Positions 53,440-64,000 of a stretch of DNA of 64,000 bases are shown piece after piece (position 1 is the stretch's first letter; every line of letters starts with the position of its first letter). Where the stretch lies: contig DATJIW010000016.1 of assembly GCA_035492775.1 (NCBI GenBank), positions 16,846 through 80,845 on the forward strand, in the 5' to 3' direction. The DNA is from DATJFQ01 sp035492775. Lineage in GTDB: Bacteria > Acidobacteriota > Vicinamibacteria > Vicinamibacterales > 2-12-FULL-66-21. The position numbers were made by a program, and so were the translations under genes. The notes beneath the pieces are model-generated. The model was not told where the DNA came from, did no database searches, and worked only from the letters and a program-made list of their open reading frames with translations.

Positions 53440-53444
53440 TTGTC

Positions 53445-56393
<2,949 letters not shown>

Positions 56394-56468
56394 GTGGAAG
56401 AAATTACCGGATCGGTATCCGGCGATTGTACCACGCTCTTTTCGAGACTCTGCGGGAGGGAAGGGCTG

Positions 56469-57395
56469 CTATCTGGCGAGCAGCGTCATCGGGTTCGTGA
56501 GCTTCCCGTTCATCCAGATTTCGTAGTGCAGGTGGGCGGCCGTGGAGCGGCCGGTGGACCCGACATAGCCGATGACGTCGCCCCGGCTGACTTCCTGTCC
56601 TTCGCTGACAGCGATGCGGGAGAGGTGCCCGTATTTGGTGATGATGCCGAAATGATGGTCGAGGACGACCATGTTGCCGTACGAGCCGTTCGGGCCGGCG
56701 CTTTCGACGACCGCGTCGCCGGTGGCCAGCACCGGCTGACCGTAATCGGCGGAGATATCGAGACCCGGGTGAAAGTCCGCGTCGCCGGTAAATGGATCCG
56801 TGCGCGTGCCGAACGACGAGGTGAGCCATCCGGCAACGGGCCAGATTGATGGCGTGGCCACGGCCAGCGCATGACGTCGTTCGACGGTATCGCGGACCGA
56901 ATCCAGGCGATTACCGATCGCTCCGAGCAGATCGCTCAGCACGCCCAGGGCCGTTTCTGGTGAACCGGTGCCGCCGCTGAACATCTTCGCCGTCACCGCT
57001 CCGGGAGCCCCGCCCATCGCGCGAGCTTTCACGATCGCCGGCAGTTTCTCCATCGCCTTGCTGGCTGCGGGATCGACGGCCGCGTGATCGCCGAGTTGAT
57101 TGACCGCAGATTGGAGGGATGAGATCTCGGTCGCGAGCTGGCCGGTCGCCTCGCGGTAGCTCGCGTTCTCGACCTGAAGCGATGCGTTCGACGCCTGCAG
57201 TTCCGCGATCATCGACCGCGCGCTCCAGCGTGCGCCGAGGCCGATCAGGATCGGCAACGCGAGCGCGCCGCACGTGATTCCCAATACCGGCCAGACCGGT
57301 ATGGAGAACCGCCAATCGGACCCGCTATCGGGGTCGGCAACGACGAGGGAATATCGCTTTCCGCGAAGTCGCATCTGAAGAGCTGACGGGAACAT
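56469..57395 (-). CDS. M23 family zinc metallopeptidase (LytM domain)
   Basis: 308 residues. N-terminal cytoplasmic stretch, one membrane helix (VLGITCGALALPILIGLG, about residues 37-54), a coiled coil (AELQASNASLQVENASYREA), then the LytM domain at the C-terminus. Zinc ligands appear complete: His209 and Asp213 (FHPGLDIS) and HxH 288/290 (HLHYEIW). Peptidoglycan endopeptidase or an EnvC-like activator; the membrane anchor plus coiled coil fits the latter. 75 bp upstream of the secA start on the same strand. Confidence 0.88.
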   Translation of the reverse strand: MFPSALQMRLRGKRYSLVVADPDSGSDWRFSIPVWPVLGITCGALALPILIGLGARWSARSMIAELQASNASLQVENASYREATGQLATEISSLQSAVNQLGDHAAVDPAASKAMEKLPAIVKARAMGGAPGAVTAKMFSGGTGSPETALGVLSDLLGAIGNRLDSVRDTVERRHALAVATPSIWPVAGWLTSSFGTRTDPFTGDADFHPGLDISADYGQPVLATGDAVVESAGPNGSYGNMVVLDHHFGIITKYGHLSRIAVSEGQEVSRGDVIGYVGSTGRSTAAHLHYEIWMNGKLTNPMTLLAR

Positions 57396-57618
57396 CGCAC
57401 TCTAGCATGGACGCTTGACCGTCACCACCGCTTTCTTGATCCGACTGTCGGCGGTCGGTCCGGGCGGCTTTAGCACATGAAAACAGCTGTGGTCGATGCC
57501 TGCTGAGGCGCGGGCAACGAGTTAGTTGAGGCCGCACTCTTGCAGTTCGGCTCGCCGGACCCTGCGAAGGTCGATGAGTACGGCAACGGCTCGCTCATCG
57601 TCGGTACCCGGTCGGGAA

Positions 57619-57708
57619 ATGACGGTAATCATGGAACCAATGCTCCTGCTGCTGTCCGGTGCAACTCTTCTGGCGCTTGCGGGCATGGTACGGCGTTACG
57701 TGCCCTGA
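57619..57708 (+). CDS. Tiny ORF resembling a free-standing PEP-CTERM tail
   Basis: 29 codons. From a second ATG the product reads MEPMLLLLSGATLLALAGMV followed by RRYVP: an MEP start, one hydrophobic helix and a terminal arginine pair, the layout of a PEP-CTERM sorting tail without any passenger. It lies 30 bp upstream of the next PEP-CTERM gene. It could be a relic of a degraded PEP-CTERM gene, a small membrane peptide, or chance. Real translation not shown. Confidence 0.35.
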   Translation: MTVIMEPMLLLLSGATLLALAGMVRRYVP

Positions 57709-57738
57709 TCGGGACCGTGCACGGAATTGGGAGGTGCT

Positions 57739-58440
57739 ATGCGGCTATTCACACTGGCCTGCGGGCTAGCGTGCGTGTTCGCGTTCGCGCCAGGTGAGGC
57801 GCGGGCGGATCCGGTTGCGGCCTTGTACAACACGTCGGCCGGAGTGACGGCGGACCCGACGCAGTTCAGCGTCAACGGTCCGGTGATCAATCTCGGCAAT
57901 ATCGTGTTCCAAGGCGGATCCCAGGCTTACGTGTTGATCGATGGCCTGGCGCCGCATGGCAACTACTACTTTGCGTTCAAGGCGTTCGATTCGGCGGCCA
58001 ATCCGTGGACGTCGGTCACGGCCGAGATCCTCGATCCGCTGTCCGATGGGTTCGATGCCGAAGATCCGCAGCCGCAGCCAGGTTACGCACTGCCGGGCTT
58101 CTCGACGTCGAACAACACCGACGGATTGAGCTTCGCCTGGAACGCAGGGTTGCAACGCAGCGCAACGTTCACGACAGGCGGCCAGGCCGCGCTGTTTGTG
58201 GACGAGGACACCAACGCACACGACCTCCTGCAGTTCAACAACTTCAGCGGTGGTGACGCAGCGATGGTGATGTTTGGCCTCCGTGACAATCTCGGCGGAC
58301 GCGGATTCCTCGTCCGTCTGAGCGTCAACGGCGCGCCAGATCCGGGGCAGACCCCTGAGCCAGCTTCGATCCTGCTGCTCGGAACTGGTGCGGCATGGCT
58401 GACTCGCTTCCGTTCCCGGAAGGAAAGCCTGCTTCGATGA
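57739..58440 (+). CDS. PEP-CTERM sorting domain protein
   Basis: 233 residues from ATG 57739 (GGGAGGTG upstream). Signal peptide MRLFTLACGLACVFAFAPGEARA; the C-terminus has TPEPASILLLGTGAAWLTRF then RSRK, the PEP motif, helix and basic end recognised by exosortase. The body is beta-rich with no named domain. First gene of the exosortase operon; its stop overlaps the exosortase ATG, which suggests it is the dedicated substrate. Confidence 0.87.
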   Translation: MRLFTLACGLACVFAFAPGEARADPVAALYNTSAGVTADPTQFSVNGPVINLGNIVFQGGSQAYVLIDGLAPHGNYYFAFKAFDSAANPWTSVTAEILDPLSDGFDAEDPQPQPGYALPGFSTSNNTDGLSFAWNAGLQRSATFTTGGQAALFVDEDTNAHDLLQFNNFSGGDAAMVMFGLRDNLGGRGFLVRLSVNGAPDPGQTPEPASILLLGTGAAWLTRFRSRKESLLR

Positions 58441-59303
58441 TCCCTCGACGGCCGCTGGTCGCGATCGGCCTCGTTGCCGCGGCCATTGCCGTCGTTTACT
58501 CTCCGACCATCTCGTCGCTCGTAAAGCAGTGGGCGAGCGACGAGAACTACTCTCACGGCTTTCTCATCGTGCCGTTCGCCGCGTGGTTCGTGTGGCAGCA
58601 GCGCGCCGCGTTGCAGAATGCGCCGCTCGCGCCGTCGAACGCCGGGTTCGCTCTGGTCGCGGTCAGCCTGCTCGTTCTGCTCGCAGGACTGTTCGGGGCG
58701 GAACTGTTCCTCACGCGCGTATCGCTCATCGGCATCATCGCGGGATCGGTGCTGTGCCTGTGCGGATGGCGATGGCTGCGTCTGCTCGCGTTCCCCATCG
58801 CATTCCTGATCCTGGCCGTTCCCCTTCCGGCGGTGCTGTTCAATCAGATTGCGTTCCCGCTCCAGCTCCTGGCCTCTCGTACCGGCGAAAGCGTGCTCAA
58901 CATGGCGGGCGTACCGGTGCTGCGCGAAGGAAACATCCTCGTCCTCCCGACGACAACGCTCGAGGTGGCGCAGGCTTGCAGCGGAATTCGCTCGCTGATG
59001 TCGCTTCTGACGCTCGGTGTGATCCTCGGCAAGCTGAGAGAACCCCGCCGCTGGGCACGGACCGTCCTCGCCTTGCTGACCGTGCCGGTAGCGATCGCAG
59101 CGAACGCCGCGCGAGTCGCCGGCACCGGACTGCTGGCCAGCTACATCGGCGCAGAAGCCGCCGAAGGTTTCTTCCACATGTTTTCCGGGTGGCTCATGTT
59201 CGTCGTGGCATTCGGGCTGTTGCTCGTGGCGCAGAGAACGCTGGCGGTCCTTCCAGTCCGCGGGAGTCAGACGTGGACGCGCGCGGCGGTGCCCGCACGA
59301 TGA
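58437..59303 (+). CDS. xrtA: Exosortase (EpsH/XrtA family)
   Basis: 288 residues, eight or so membrane helices. Transpeptidase-like triad: Cys181 (QACSGIRS), Arg226 (NAARVAGTG) and His247 (FFHMFSGW), all in membrane-proximal loops. Cuts PEP-CTERM tails and anchors or exports the substrate. Neighbouring EpsI and a TPR lipoprotein fit the XrtA/EpsH group, although the exact subtype cannot be fixed by eye. Four-base overlaps on both sides. Confidence 0.85.
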   Translation: MIPRRPLVAIGLVAAAIAVVYSPTISSLVKQWASDENYSHGFLIVPFAAWFVWQQRAALQNAPLAPSNAGFALVAVSLLVLLAGLFGAELFLTRVSLIGIIAGSVLCLCGWRWLRLLAFPIAFLILAVPLPAVLFNQIAFPLQLLASRTGESVLNMAGVPVLREGNILVLPTTTLEVAQACSGIRSLMSLLTLGVILGKLREPRRWARTVLALLTVPVAIAANAARVAGTGLLASYIGAEAAEGFFHMFSGWLMFVVAFGLLLVAQRTLAVLPVRGSQTWTRAAVPAR

Positions 59304-59929
59304 CAACCCGGGCGGGTGTCATCGCATCGCTCGTCCTTGCCGTAGGACTGTTCGGGACGCATCTGAGCGGGTTCGAAGTGCCGGTCGCGCGGCAGTCGCT
59401 CTCGAATTTCCCGTCGCAGATAAACGACTGGCATTCTGCCGGCGAACAGCCGCTCGACGATGAGGTGCTGCAGGTCCTGGGCGTCGACGAATACGTGAAT
59501 CGCACGTACGTCGATCCGGCGGGCCTTCCTCTCAATCTCTACATCGGCTACTACGCGAGCCAGCGGCAGGGGAACACGATCCACTCGCCGCAGAACTGCC
59601 TGCCCGGTTCCGGCTGGCAGCCGATCGAATCCTCACGCGTCGAGCTGACCGCCGGCGGCGTTACGTTCCCGGTCAATCGCTACGTGATTCAGAAGTCTCT
59701 GCAGCGCCAGGTCGTGTATTACTGGTATCAGGGCCGGGGACGCATCGTTGCCAACGACTACGCGAACAAACTCTGGCTGATGATCGACGCGGCGCGGCTG
59801 CATCGGACGAACGGCTCACTCGTCCGCATCGTCGTCCCCGAAAGTGTCGGGCAGCCGGCAGCCGCAGACCGGGCCGCCGCTGCGTTTTCACGGGACATCG
59901 CTCCGCGCCTCAGCGCCTATCTCCCATGA
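59300..59929 (+). CDS. EpsI domain protein (exosortase partner)
   Basis: 209 residues. N-terminal membrane anchor (GVIASLVLAVGLFGTHLSG) and an EpsI domain with IHSPQNCLPGSGWQPIES (conserved Cys), VNRYVIQKSLQRQVVYYWYQGRGR and KLWLMIDAARLHRTNG. In many systems EpsI is fused to the exosortase; here it is a separate gene. Coupled to xrtA and to the TPR gene. Confidence 0.87.
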   Translation: MTTRAGVIASLVLAVGLFGTHLSGFEVPVARQSLSNFPSQINDWHSAGEQPLDDEVLQVLGVDEYVNRTYVDPAGLPLNLYIGYYASQRQGNTIHSPQNCLPGSGWQPIESSRVELTAGGVTFPVNRYVIQKSLQRQVVYYWYQGRGRIVANDYANKLWLMIDAARLHRTNGSLVRIVVPESVGQPAAADRAAAAFSRDIAPRLSAYLP

Positions 59930-62112
59930 CTTCACGGGCCTTCATCGTGTGTGCGGCGCTCGCCTTCGCCGCCTGCCATCAGGATCCGATTCAAACGGCC
60001 GAGAAGCACGCCCGCCAGGGTGATGCTTACGTCGCGCAGCACAAGCTGACCGAAGCGTCGATCGAGTATCGCAATGCGTTGAAAGGCCTGCCGACGCACT
60101 CGGACCTGCACTACAAACTGGCGAAGGTGTACGCGGAGTCCGGCGATCCGGCAAAGGCGTACGGCGAGTATGCCCAGGCGGCCGATCTGGATCCGACGAA
60201 CATCGACGCGCAGCTCCAGGCTGGGACGCTTCTGCTTTTGGCAGGGCAGTTCGATCAGGCGAAATCCCGAGCCGGCCTGGCGCTGAAGACCGACCCGAAC
60301 AGCGCCAAGGCGCACATCCTGCTCGGCAACGCGCTCGCCGGATTGAACGATACCAGCCGCGCCATCAAACAGATGGAGCAGGCCGTCGCATTGGACCCGG
60401 AGAACGCGCCGGCATATTCAGCCCTCGGATCCATCCAGTTCCGTTCGGGCGCGACGGACGCCGCGAAGGATTCGTTCGAAAAAGCGATCGCCCTCGATCC
60501 GAAGTCGGTCGATGCGCACCTCGCACTGGCGAACTTCGACTGGGTGCGAAACGATCGCCAGGGTGCGGAGCGGGAGTTGAAGACGGCGCTCGAGCTCGAC
60601 GCATCGAATCCGCTCACGCGACGAGCCCTTGCGCTGTTCTATTTGAACAGCCGCCGGCCGGCGGAAGCGGAACCGCATTTCAAGGCGCTTGCGGCAATGT
60701 CGCCCGACGGCGCGCTGGCACTGGCGGATTACTACACCGGGATGCGGAAGCCCGATCGGGCGCTGCAGGTGCTCAACGGCATCACGGGAAAGGCGCGGAT
60801 CCAGCGTGATGCGCGGATCCGCATCGCGGCCATCAAGCAGACCCAGGGTCAGGGCGGCGAGGCGCTGTCCATCGCAGACGCGCTGATCCAGCAGCATCCC
60901 AAGGATGCCGAGCCGCACATTCTCAAAGCGCGATTGCTGCTGGCGCAGAACAAGGACCTCGACGAGGCATGGAACGAAGCGCAGCAAGGGGCGAAGGCCG
61001 ACACGTCGTCGACGGCCGCCGCCTATACGGTCGGTCTCGTCGCGCTGGCGCGCCGCGACTACGACGCGGCCGAATCGGCGTTCAACGACACACTCAAGCT
61101 GAACCCCCATGCCGCCGCGGCGCGGATGCAGCTGGCCCGCCTGCAGCTCGCCCGCGGAAACGCGGCCGGCGCGGTCAGCGCGGCTGAGCAGGCGGCATCC
61201 GAACGTCCGGACGACGTCGAGGCCGCCGTATTGCTCTCCCGCAGTCTTCGTGCACAGGGCGATCTCGAGCGCGCGAAACGCGAGCTCGATGCGCGTCTGC
61301 GTTCCGCGCCCGCAGATCCACGGCTGCAGTCGGAGCTCGGCTGGGTCAGCCTCGCCGGACGGCAGGTCGATGCCGCCCGCGCCGCGTTCAAGGCAGCGCT
61401 CGCAGCCGCGCCGTCCTACGATGATGCGCGTGTCGGCGCGGTCACCGCAGACGTCGCAGCGAAAGACGTGGCGAGTGCGCGCGGGCGAGTGCAGGCGTGG
61501 CTGCAGGCATCGCCGCAGGACGAAACCGCCCAGATTCTCGACGCGCGCCTCGATCTCTTCGAGAACAAGCCGGCTGATGCCGAACGGCGGCTCACGGAGC
61601 TCGTCGCGCGAAATCCGTCGCGACTCGAGGCGTACGAGATGCTCGGCCAGATCTATCTGCGGCAGGGCAATCTCGACGCTGCGCTGTTGCGCTATCGGGC
61701 GCTGGCCGACCGCACGTCAGAGAGCGCAGGCGCCGCCACGATGGTCGGGATGATTCTGCAGCAGAAGGGCGATCGCGCGGGCGCTCGCGCGCAGTACGAG
61801 AGCGTGCTGGCCACCCACCCGCGTGCTGGAGTGGCGGCCAACAATCTGGCGTGGATGCTCGCAGAAGACGGCAAGTACGACGACGCGCTGAGATACGCGA
61901 CCGTGGCGACGGAGGAGATGCGCGATCGCCCCGAAGCGCAGGACACGCTCGGCTACATCTACCTGCAGAAGGATCTCCCCGTTCACGCGCTTCCGGCCTT
62001 CGAGCGCGCCGTGCAGCTCGCGCCTCAGAATGCGCTGTACCGCCAGCATCTGCAGCAGGCGCAGGCGAAGGCCAAGATCGCCGACAAAGCGGAGAAGGCG
62101 GCGAACCGATAG
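59926..62112 (+). CDS. PEP-CTERM-system TPR-repeat lipoprotein (PrsT-like)
   Basis: 728 residues. Signal plus lipobox (FIVCAALAFAAC, Cys16), then about 20 TPR units, e.g. AEKHARQGDAYVAQHKLTEASIEYR and LGYIYLQKDLPVHALPAFERAVQL. PrsT-type TPR proteins accompany exosortase and exopolysaccharide loci. Length is somewhat shorter than some relatives. No exopolysaccharide synthase genes lie in the window. Confidence 0.83.
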   Translation: MTSRAFIVCAALAFAACHQDPIQTAEKHARQGDAYVAQHKLTEASIEYRNALKGLPTHSDLHYKLAKVYAESGDPAKAYGEYAQAADLDPTNIDAQLQAGTLLLLAGQFDQAKSRAGLALKTDPNSAKAHILLGNALAGLNDTSRAIKQMEQAVALDPENAPAYSALGSIQFRSGATDAAKDSFEKAIALDPKSVDAHLALANFDWVRNDRQGAERELKTALELDASNPLTRRALALFYLNSRRPAEAEPHFKALAAMSPDGALALADYYTGMRKPDRALQVLNGITGKARIQRDARIRIAAIKQTQGQGGEALSIADALIQQHPKDAEPHILKARLLLAQNKDLDEAWNEAQQGAKADTSSTAAAYTVGLVALARRDYDAAESAFNDTLKLNPHAAAARMQLARLQLARGNAAGAVSAAEQAASERPDDVEAAVLLSRSLRAQGDLERAKRELDARLRSAPADPRLQSELGWVSLAGRQVDAARAAFKAALAAAPSYDDARVGAVTADVAAKDVASARGRVQAWLQASPQDETAQILDARLDLFENKPADAERRLTELVARNPSRLEAYEMLGQIYLRQGNLDAALLRYRALADRTSESAGAATMVGMILQQKGDRAGARAQYESVLATHPRAGVAANNLAWMLAEDGKYDDALRYATVATEEMRDRPEAQDTLGYIYLQKDLPVHALPAFERAVQLAPQNALYRQHLQQAQAKAKIADKAEKAANR

Positions 62113-62161
62113 GCGGCTGTCGCGATGCCGTCGGCCGTGGCTCGAAGGCGGCGGGGCCGAG

Positions 62162-63661
62162 CTACCGATACTGCAGTGCTTCCGCGACGTGATCCGCGCC
62201 CACGGCATCCGCTCCAGCCAGATCCCCGATCGTCCGGCTCACTCGGAGGACGCGGTCGTACGCGCGCGCACTGAGGTTGAACCGTTCGGCGGCCGCCGCC
62301 AGCAACCGCCGCGCTGCATCGTCCAACCCGCACACACGTCGAAGGATTCGAGGACTCAGGCGCGCGTTGACTCCGACGCCTGTTGCGCGCGACCGTTCCG
62401 ACTGGATCGCGCGTGCCGATTCCACACGGGCGCGAATAGCTGCCGTCGGTTCTCCTGATCCGTCACCAGCCAGCTCCGTGGGCGGCAGCGCGCTCACGCC
62501 GACGGCGAGATCGATCCGATCGCGAAGTGGGCCGGACAGGCGCGACTCGTAACGCGCGATCTGCTGCGGCGTACAGCGGCAGACGCGCCGCTCGTCGCCG
62601 AAGTAGCCGCAGGGGCACGGATTCATCGCGCCAATCAGCACGAAGCGCGCCGGAAATTCGCACGTGCGCTGGGCGCGGGCAATCCGCACCATTCCGTCCT
62701 CGAGCGGCTGCCGCAGGACCTCGAGCACGTGCCGGCTGAATTCCGGCATCTCATCCAGGAACAGGACCCCGTGATGTGCCAGGCTGATCTCACCCGGGCG
62801 CGGCATCGATCCGCCCCCGACGAGGGCGATGTCCGAGATGGTATGGTGCGGCGCGCGGAACGGACGGACGCGCAGTAGTCCTCGTCCGACCGGCAGCAGC
62901 CCGGCGACGGAGTGAATTGCCGTGACTTCCAGCGCTTCGTCGAACGTCAGCGGCGGCAGGATGCCGGCAGTCCGGCGCGCCATCATCGTCTTGCCTGAGC
63001 CCGGTGCACCCGACAACAGCACGTTATGACCGCCCGCGGCCGCGATCTCGATGGCCCGCCGCGCGAGAAGCTGCCCGCGCACATCGGCGAAGTCGCCGTG
63101 CACCAGTTCGGTCGAATCGCTGTCCGGCTCCGGCGGCAGTCGAACAGGTGCAGGCTGGTTGATGGCGGCTACTGCCTCGCGCAGCGTGCGGACCGGATAG
63201 AAGTCGATGCCTTCCACGATCGCGGCCTCGCGGCTGTTTGCCTGCGGCAGCAACAGCCCCTTGAAACTGCGGGCCCGCGCCGCAGCGGCTACCGGCAGCA
63301 CACCCCGCGCCGACTGAATCGCTCCGTCGAGCGACAGCTCTCCCAGTACCAGCACGTCGTCCACATCGCGGCGAAGGACCGCCCCGGCGGCCGCGAGTAC
63401 GCCGAGGGCGATGGGAAGGTCGAAGGACGAGCCCGCCTTACGCAGGTCCGCGGGTGCGAGATTGACGATGACGCGGTGCGGCGGGAAGGTGAAACCGCTG
63501 TTGCGGATTGCGCTCTTGATCCGGTCGCGGCTCTCCCGCACGCTCGCATCGGGGAGACCGACGACGGTAAAGCCGGGAAGGCCGAACGAAACATCGACCT
63601 CGATGGTCACGGGCGCGGCATCGATGCCGTACACGGCGGCGGAGCGAATGCAAGCGAGCAC
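62162..63661 (-). CDS. comM: YifB/ComM family Mg-chelatase-like AAA+ ATPase
   Basis: 499 residues. N-terminal Lon-like substrate domain (SAAVYGIDAAPVTIEVDVSFGLPGF; FPPHRVIVNLAPADLRKAGSSFDLPIALGVL), Walker A GAPGSGKTMMARRTAGILPPL, Walker B in HGVLFLDEMPEFSR, and a C-terminal winged helix. ComM is a branch-migration helicase that helps integrate DNA during transformation, which may relate to the ComEA-like gene elsewhere in the window. Confidence 0.93.
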   Translation of the reverse strand: MLACIRSAAVYGIDAAPVTIEVDVSFGLPGFTVVGLPDASVRESRDRIKSAIRNSGFTFPPHRVIVNLAPADLRKAGSSFDLPIALGVLAAAGAVLRRDVDDVLVLGELSLDGAIQSARGVLPVAAAARARSFKGLLLPQANSREAAIVEGIDFYPVRTLREAVAAINQPAPVRLPPEPDSDSTELVHGDFADVRGQLLARRAIEIAAAGGHNVLLSGAPGSGKTMMARRTAGILPPLTFDEALEVTAIHSVAGLLPVGRGLLRVRPFRAPHHTISDIALVGGGSMPRPGEISLAHHGVLFLDEMPEFSRHVLEVLRQPLEDGMVRIARAQRTCEFPARFVLIGAMNPCPCGYFGDERRVCRCTPQQIARYESRLSGPLRDRIDLAVGVSALPPTELAGDGSGEPTAAIRARVESARAIQSERSRATGVGVNARLSPRILRRVCGLDDAARRLLAAAAERFNLSARAYDRVLRVSRTIGDLAGADAVGADHVAEALQYR

Positions 63662-63834
63662 GCCTGCACGTCTGCAAAGCGCCGCGCGAATCGCGCGAGG
63701 CGGATTGTTCAGGAAAAACGCAGGTTCAGACGAAGGACTGCGGAATGGTCAGCAGAAACCGCCACGCCGCGCAATAGAGCACGCGATCAGTTTCTGCAAC
63801 TTGTGGTTCGACGACGTGCTGCAGGCGCGGAGAA

Positions 63835-64000
63835 CTATCGCGGCGCCATGATCTTCAGGCGAGTGCCGGCCACGAGTGCATTCGAGTGCATCCGGTTCCA
63901 CGACTTGATCTTGGCAACGGTGGTGTCGAAGAGCTCGGCGATCGACGACAGCGTGTCGCCGCGCTTCACGCGATACGTGATGCGCGTGAGCTGCGGCGCG
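63835..64000 (-). CDS. C-terminal LysM domain of a truncated gene (MltD-like)
   Basis: Reading leftward from the window edge the frame gives YRVKRGDTLSSIAELFDTTV then IKSWNRMHSNALVAGTRLKI before the stop at 63835-63837. This is one full LysM peptidoglycan-binding repeat. A single C-terminal LysM of this form is typical of lytic transglycosylases such as MltD, but the catalytic part is outside the window. The 173 bp to the comM start hold nothing recognisable. Confidence 0.7.
   Translation of the reverse strand, partial: APQLTRITYRVKRGDTLSSIAELFDTTVAKIKSWNRMHSNALVAGTRLKIMAPR

Noticed and set aside
57396..57738. c-di-GMP-I riboswitch before the PEP-CTERM operon
   Set aside because: A hairpin GATGAG...CTCATC (about 57573-57599) is present but the rest of the motif is not.

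Overview
The window looks like a chromosomal piece of a high-GC Acidobacteriota genome, most likely of the Vicinamibacteria type. This is an inference from gene content: two PadR regulator + ADOP (acidobacterial duplicated orphan permease) pairs, sortilin/BNR-type secreted repeat proteins, an exosortase/PEP-CTERM block, very dense coding with ATGA or GTGA stop-start overlaps, and short REP-like palindromes. No phage, plasmid, insertion sequence, CRISPR array, rRNA or tRNA gene was seen.

Layout. 1-15 kb is mainly housekeeping: the tail of a secreted repeat protein, GlpD, a methyltransferase coupled to a DapF-family protein whose two catalytic cysteines are both serine, a lipoprotein, RadC, LarC, MetG, TatD, a polyprenyl diphosphate synthase, LigA, an HtrA protease coupled to an NtrC-type regulator, then the RNase P RNA. 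15.7-18.7 kb is the first PadR-ADOP module, with a 31-bp palindrome reaching into the padR start codon. 18.8-30.2 kb is an accessory glycan/secretion region: a radical SAM protein, a DegT aminotransferase, a nucleotide-sugar epimerase, a large secreted GH5-like glycosidase, a second secreted protein, a GT-C-like membrane protein, a MoaD-like protein and a BNR protein. A REP cluster and a receiver-only regulator follow. 30.9-33.9 kb is the second PadR-ADOP module with a clear promoter-operator.

35.0-40.4 kb is the most unusual region: eight tightly packed genes, six of the seven junctions overlapping, apparently one operon. It encodes a secreted ComEA-like HhH protein, a GspH/FimT pseudopilin, a PilZ protein, an AAA+ enhancer-binding-type regulator lacking the GAFTGA loop, a 68-residue secreted peptide with a twin CX6C motif, a lipoprotein, a polytopic membrane protein and an ABC ATPase. 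I recognise each family but not this combination; it is my best candidate for an undescribed system (c-di-GMP-linked surface or DNA-uptake machinery, or a peptide export system).

40.4-64 kb: a secreted protein with three Ig-like repeats, the glycine cleavage operon gcvT-gcvH-gcvP, a class IV aminotransferase divergent from nnrE/nnrD-tsaE, a Pro/Thr-rich secreted protein, guaB, secA with a good intrinsic terminator, an M23 peptidase, an exosortase cluster (PEP-CTERM substrate, exosortase, EpsI, TPR lipoprotein, all overlapping) preceded by a tiny ORF resembling a free-standing PEP-CTERM tail, then comM/yifB and the LysM end of a truncated gene.
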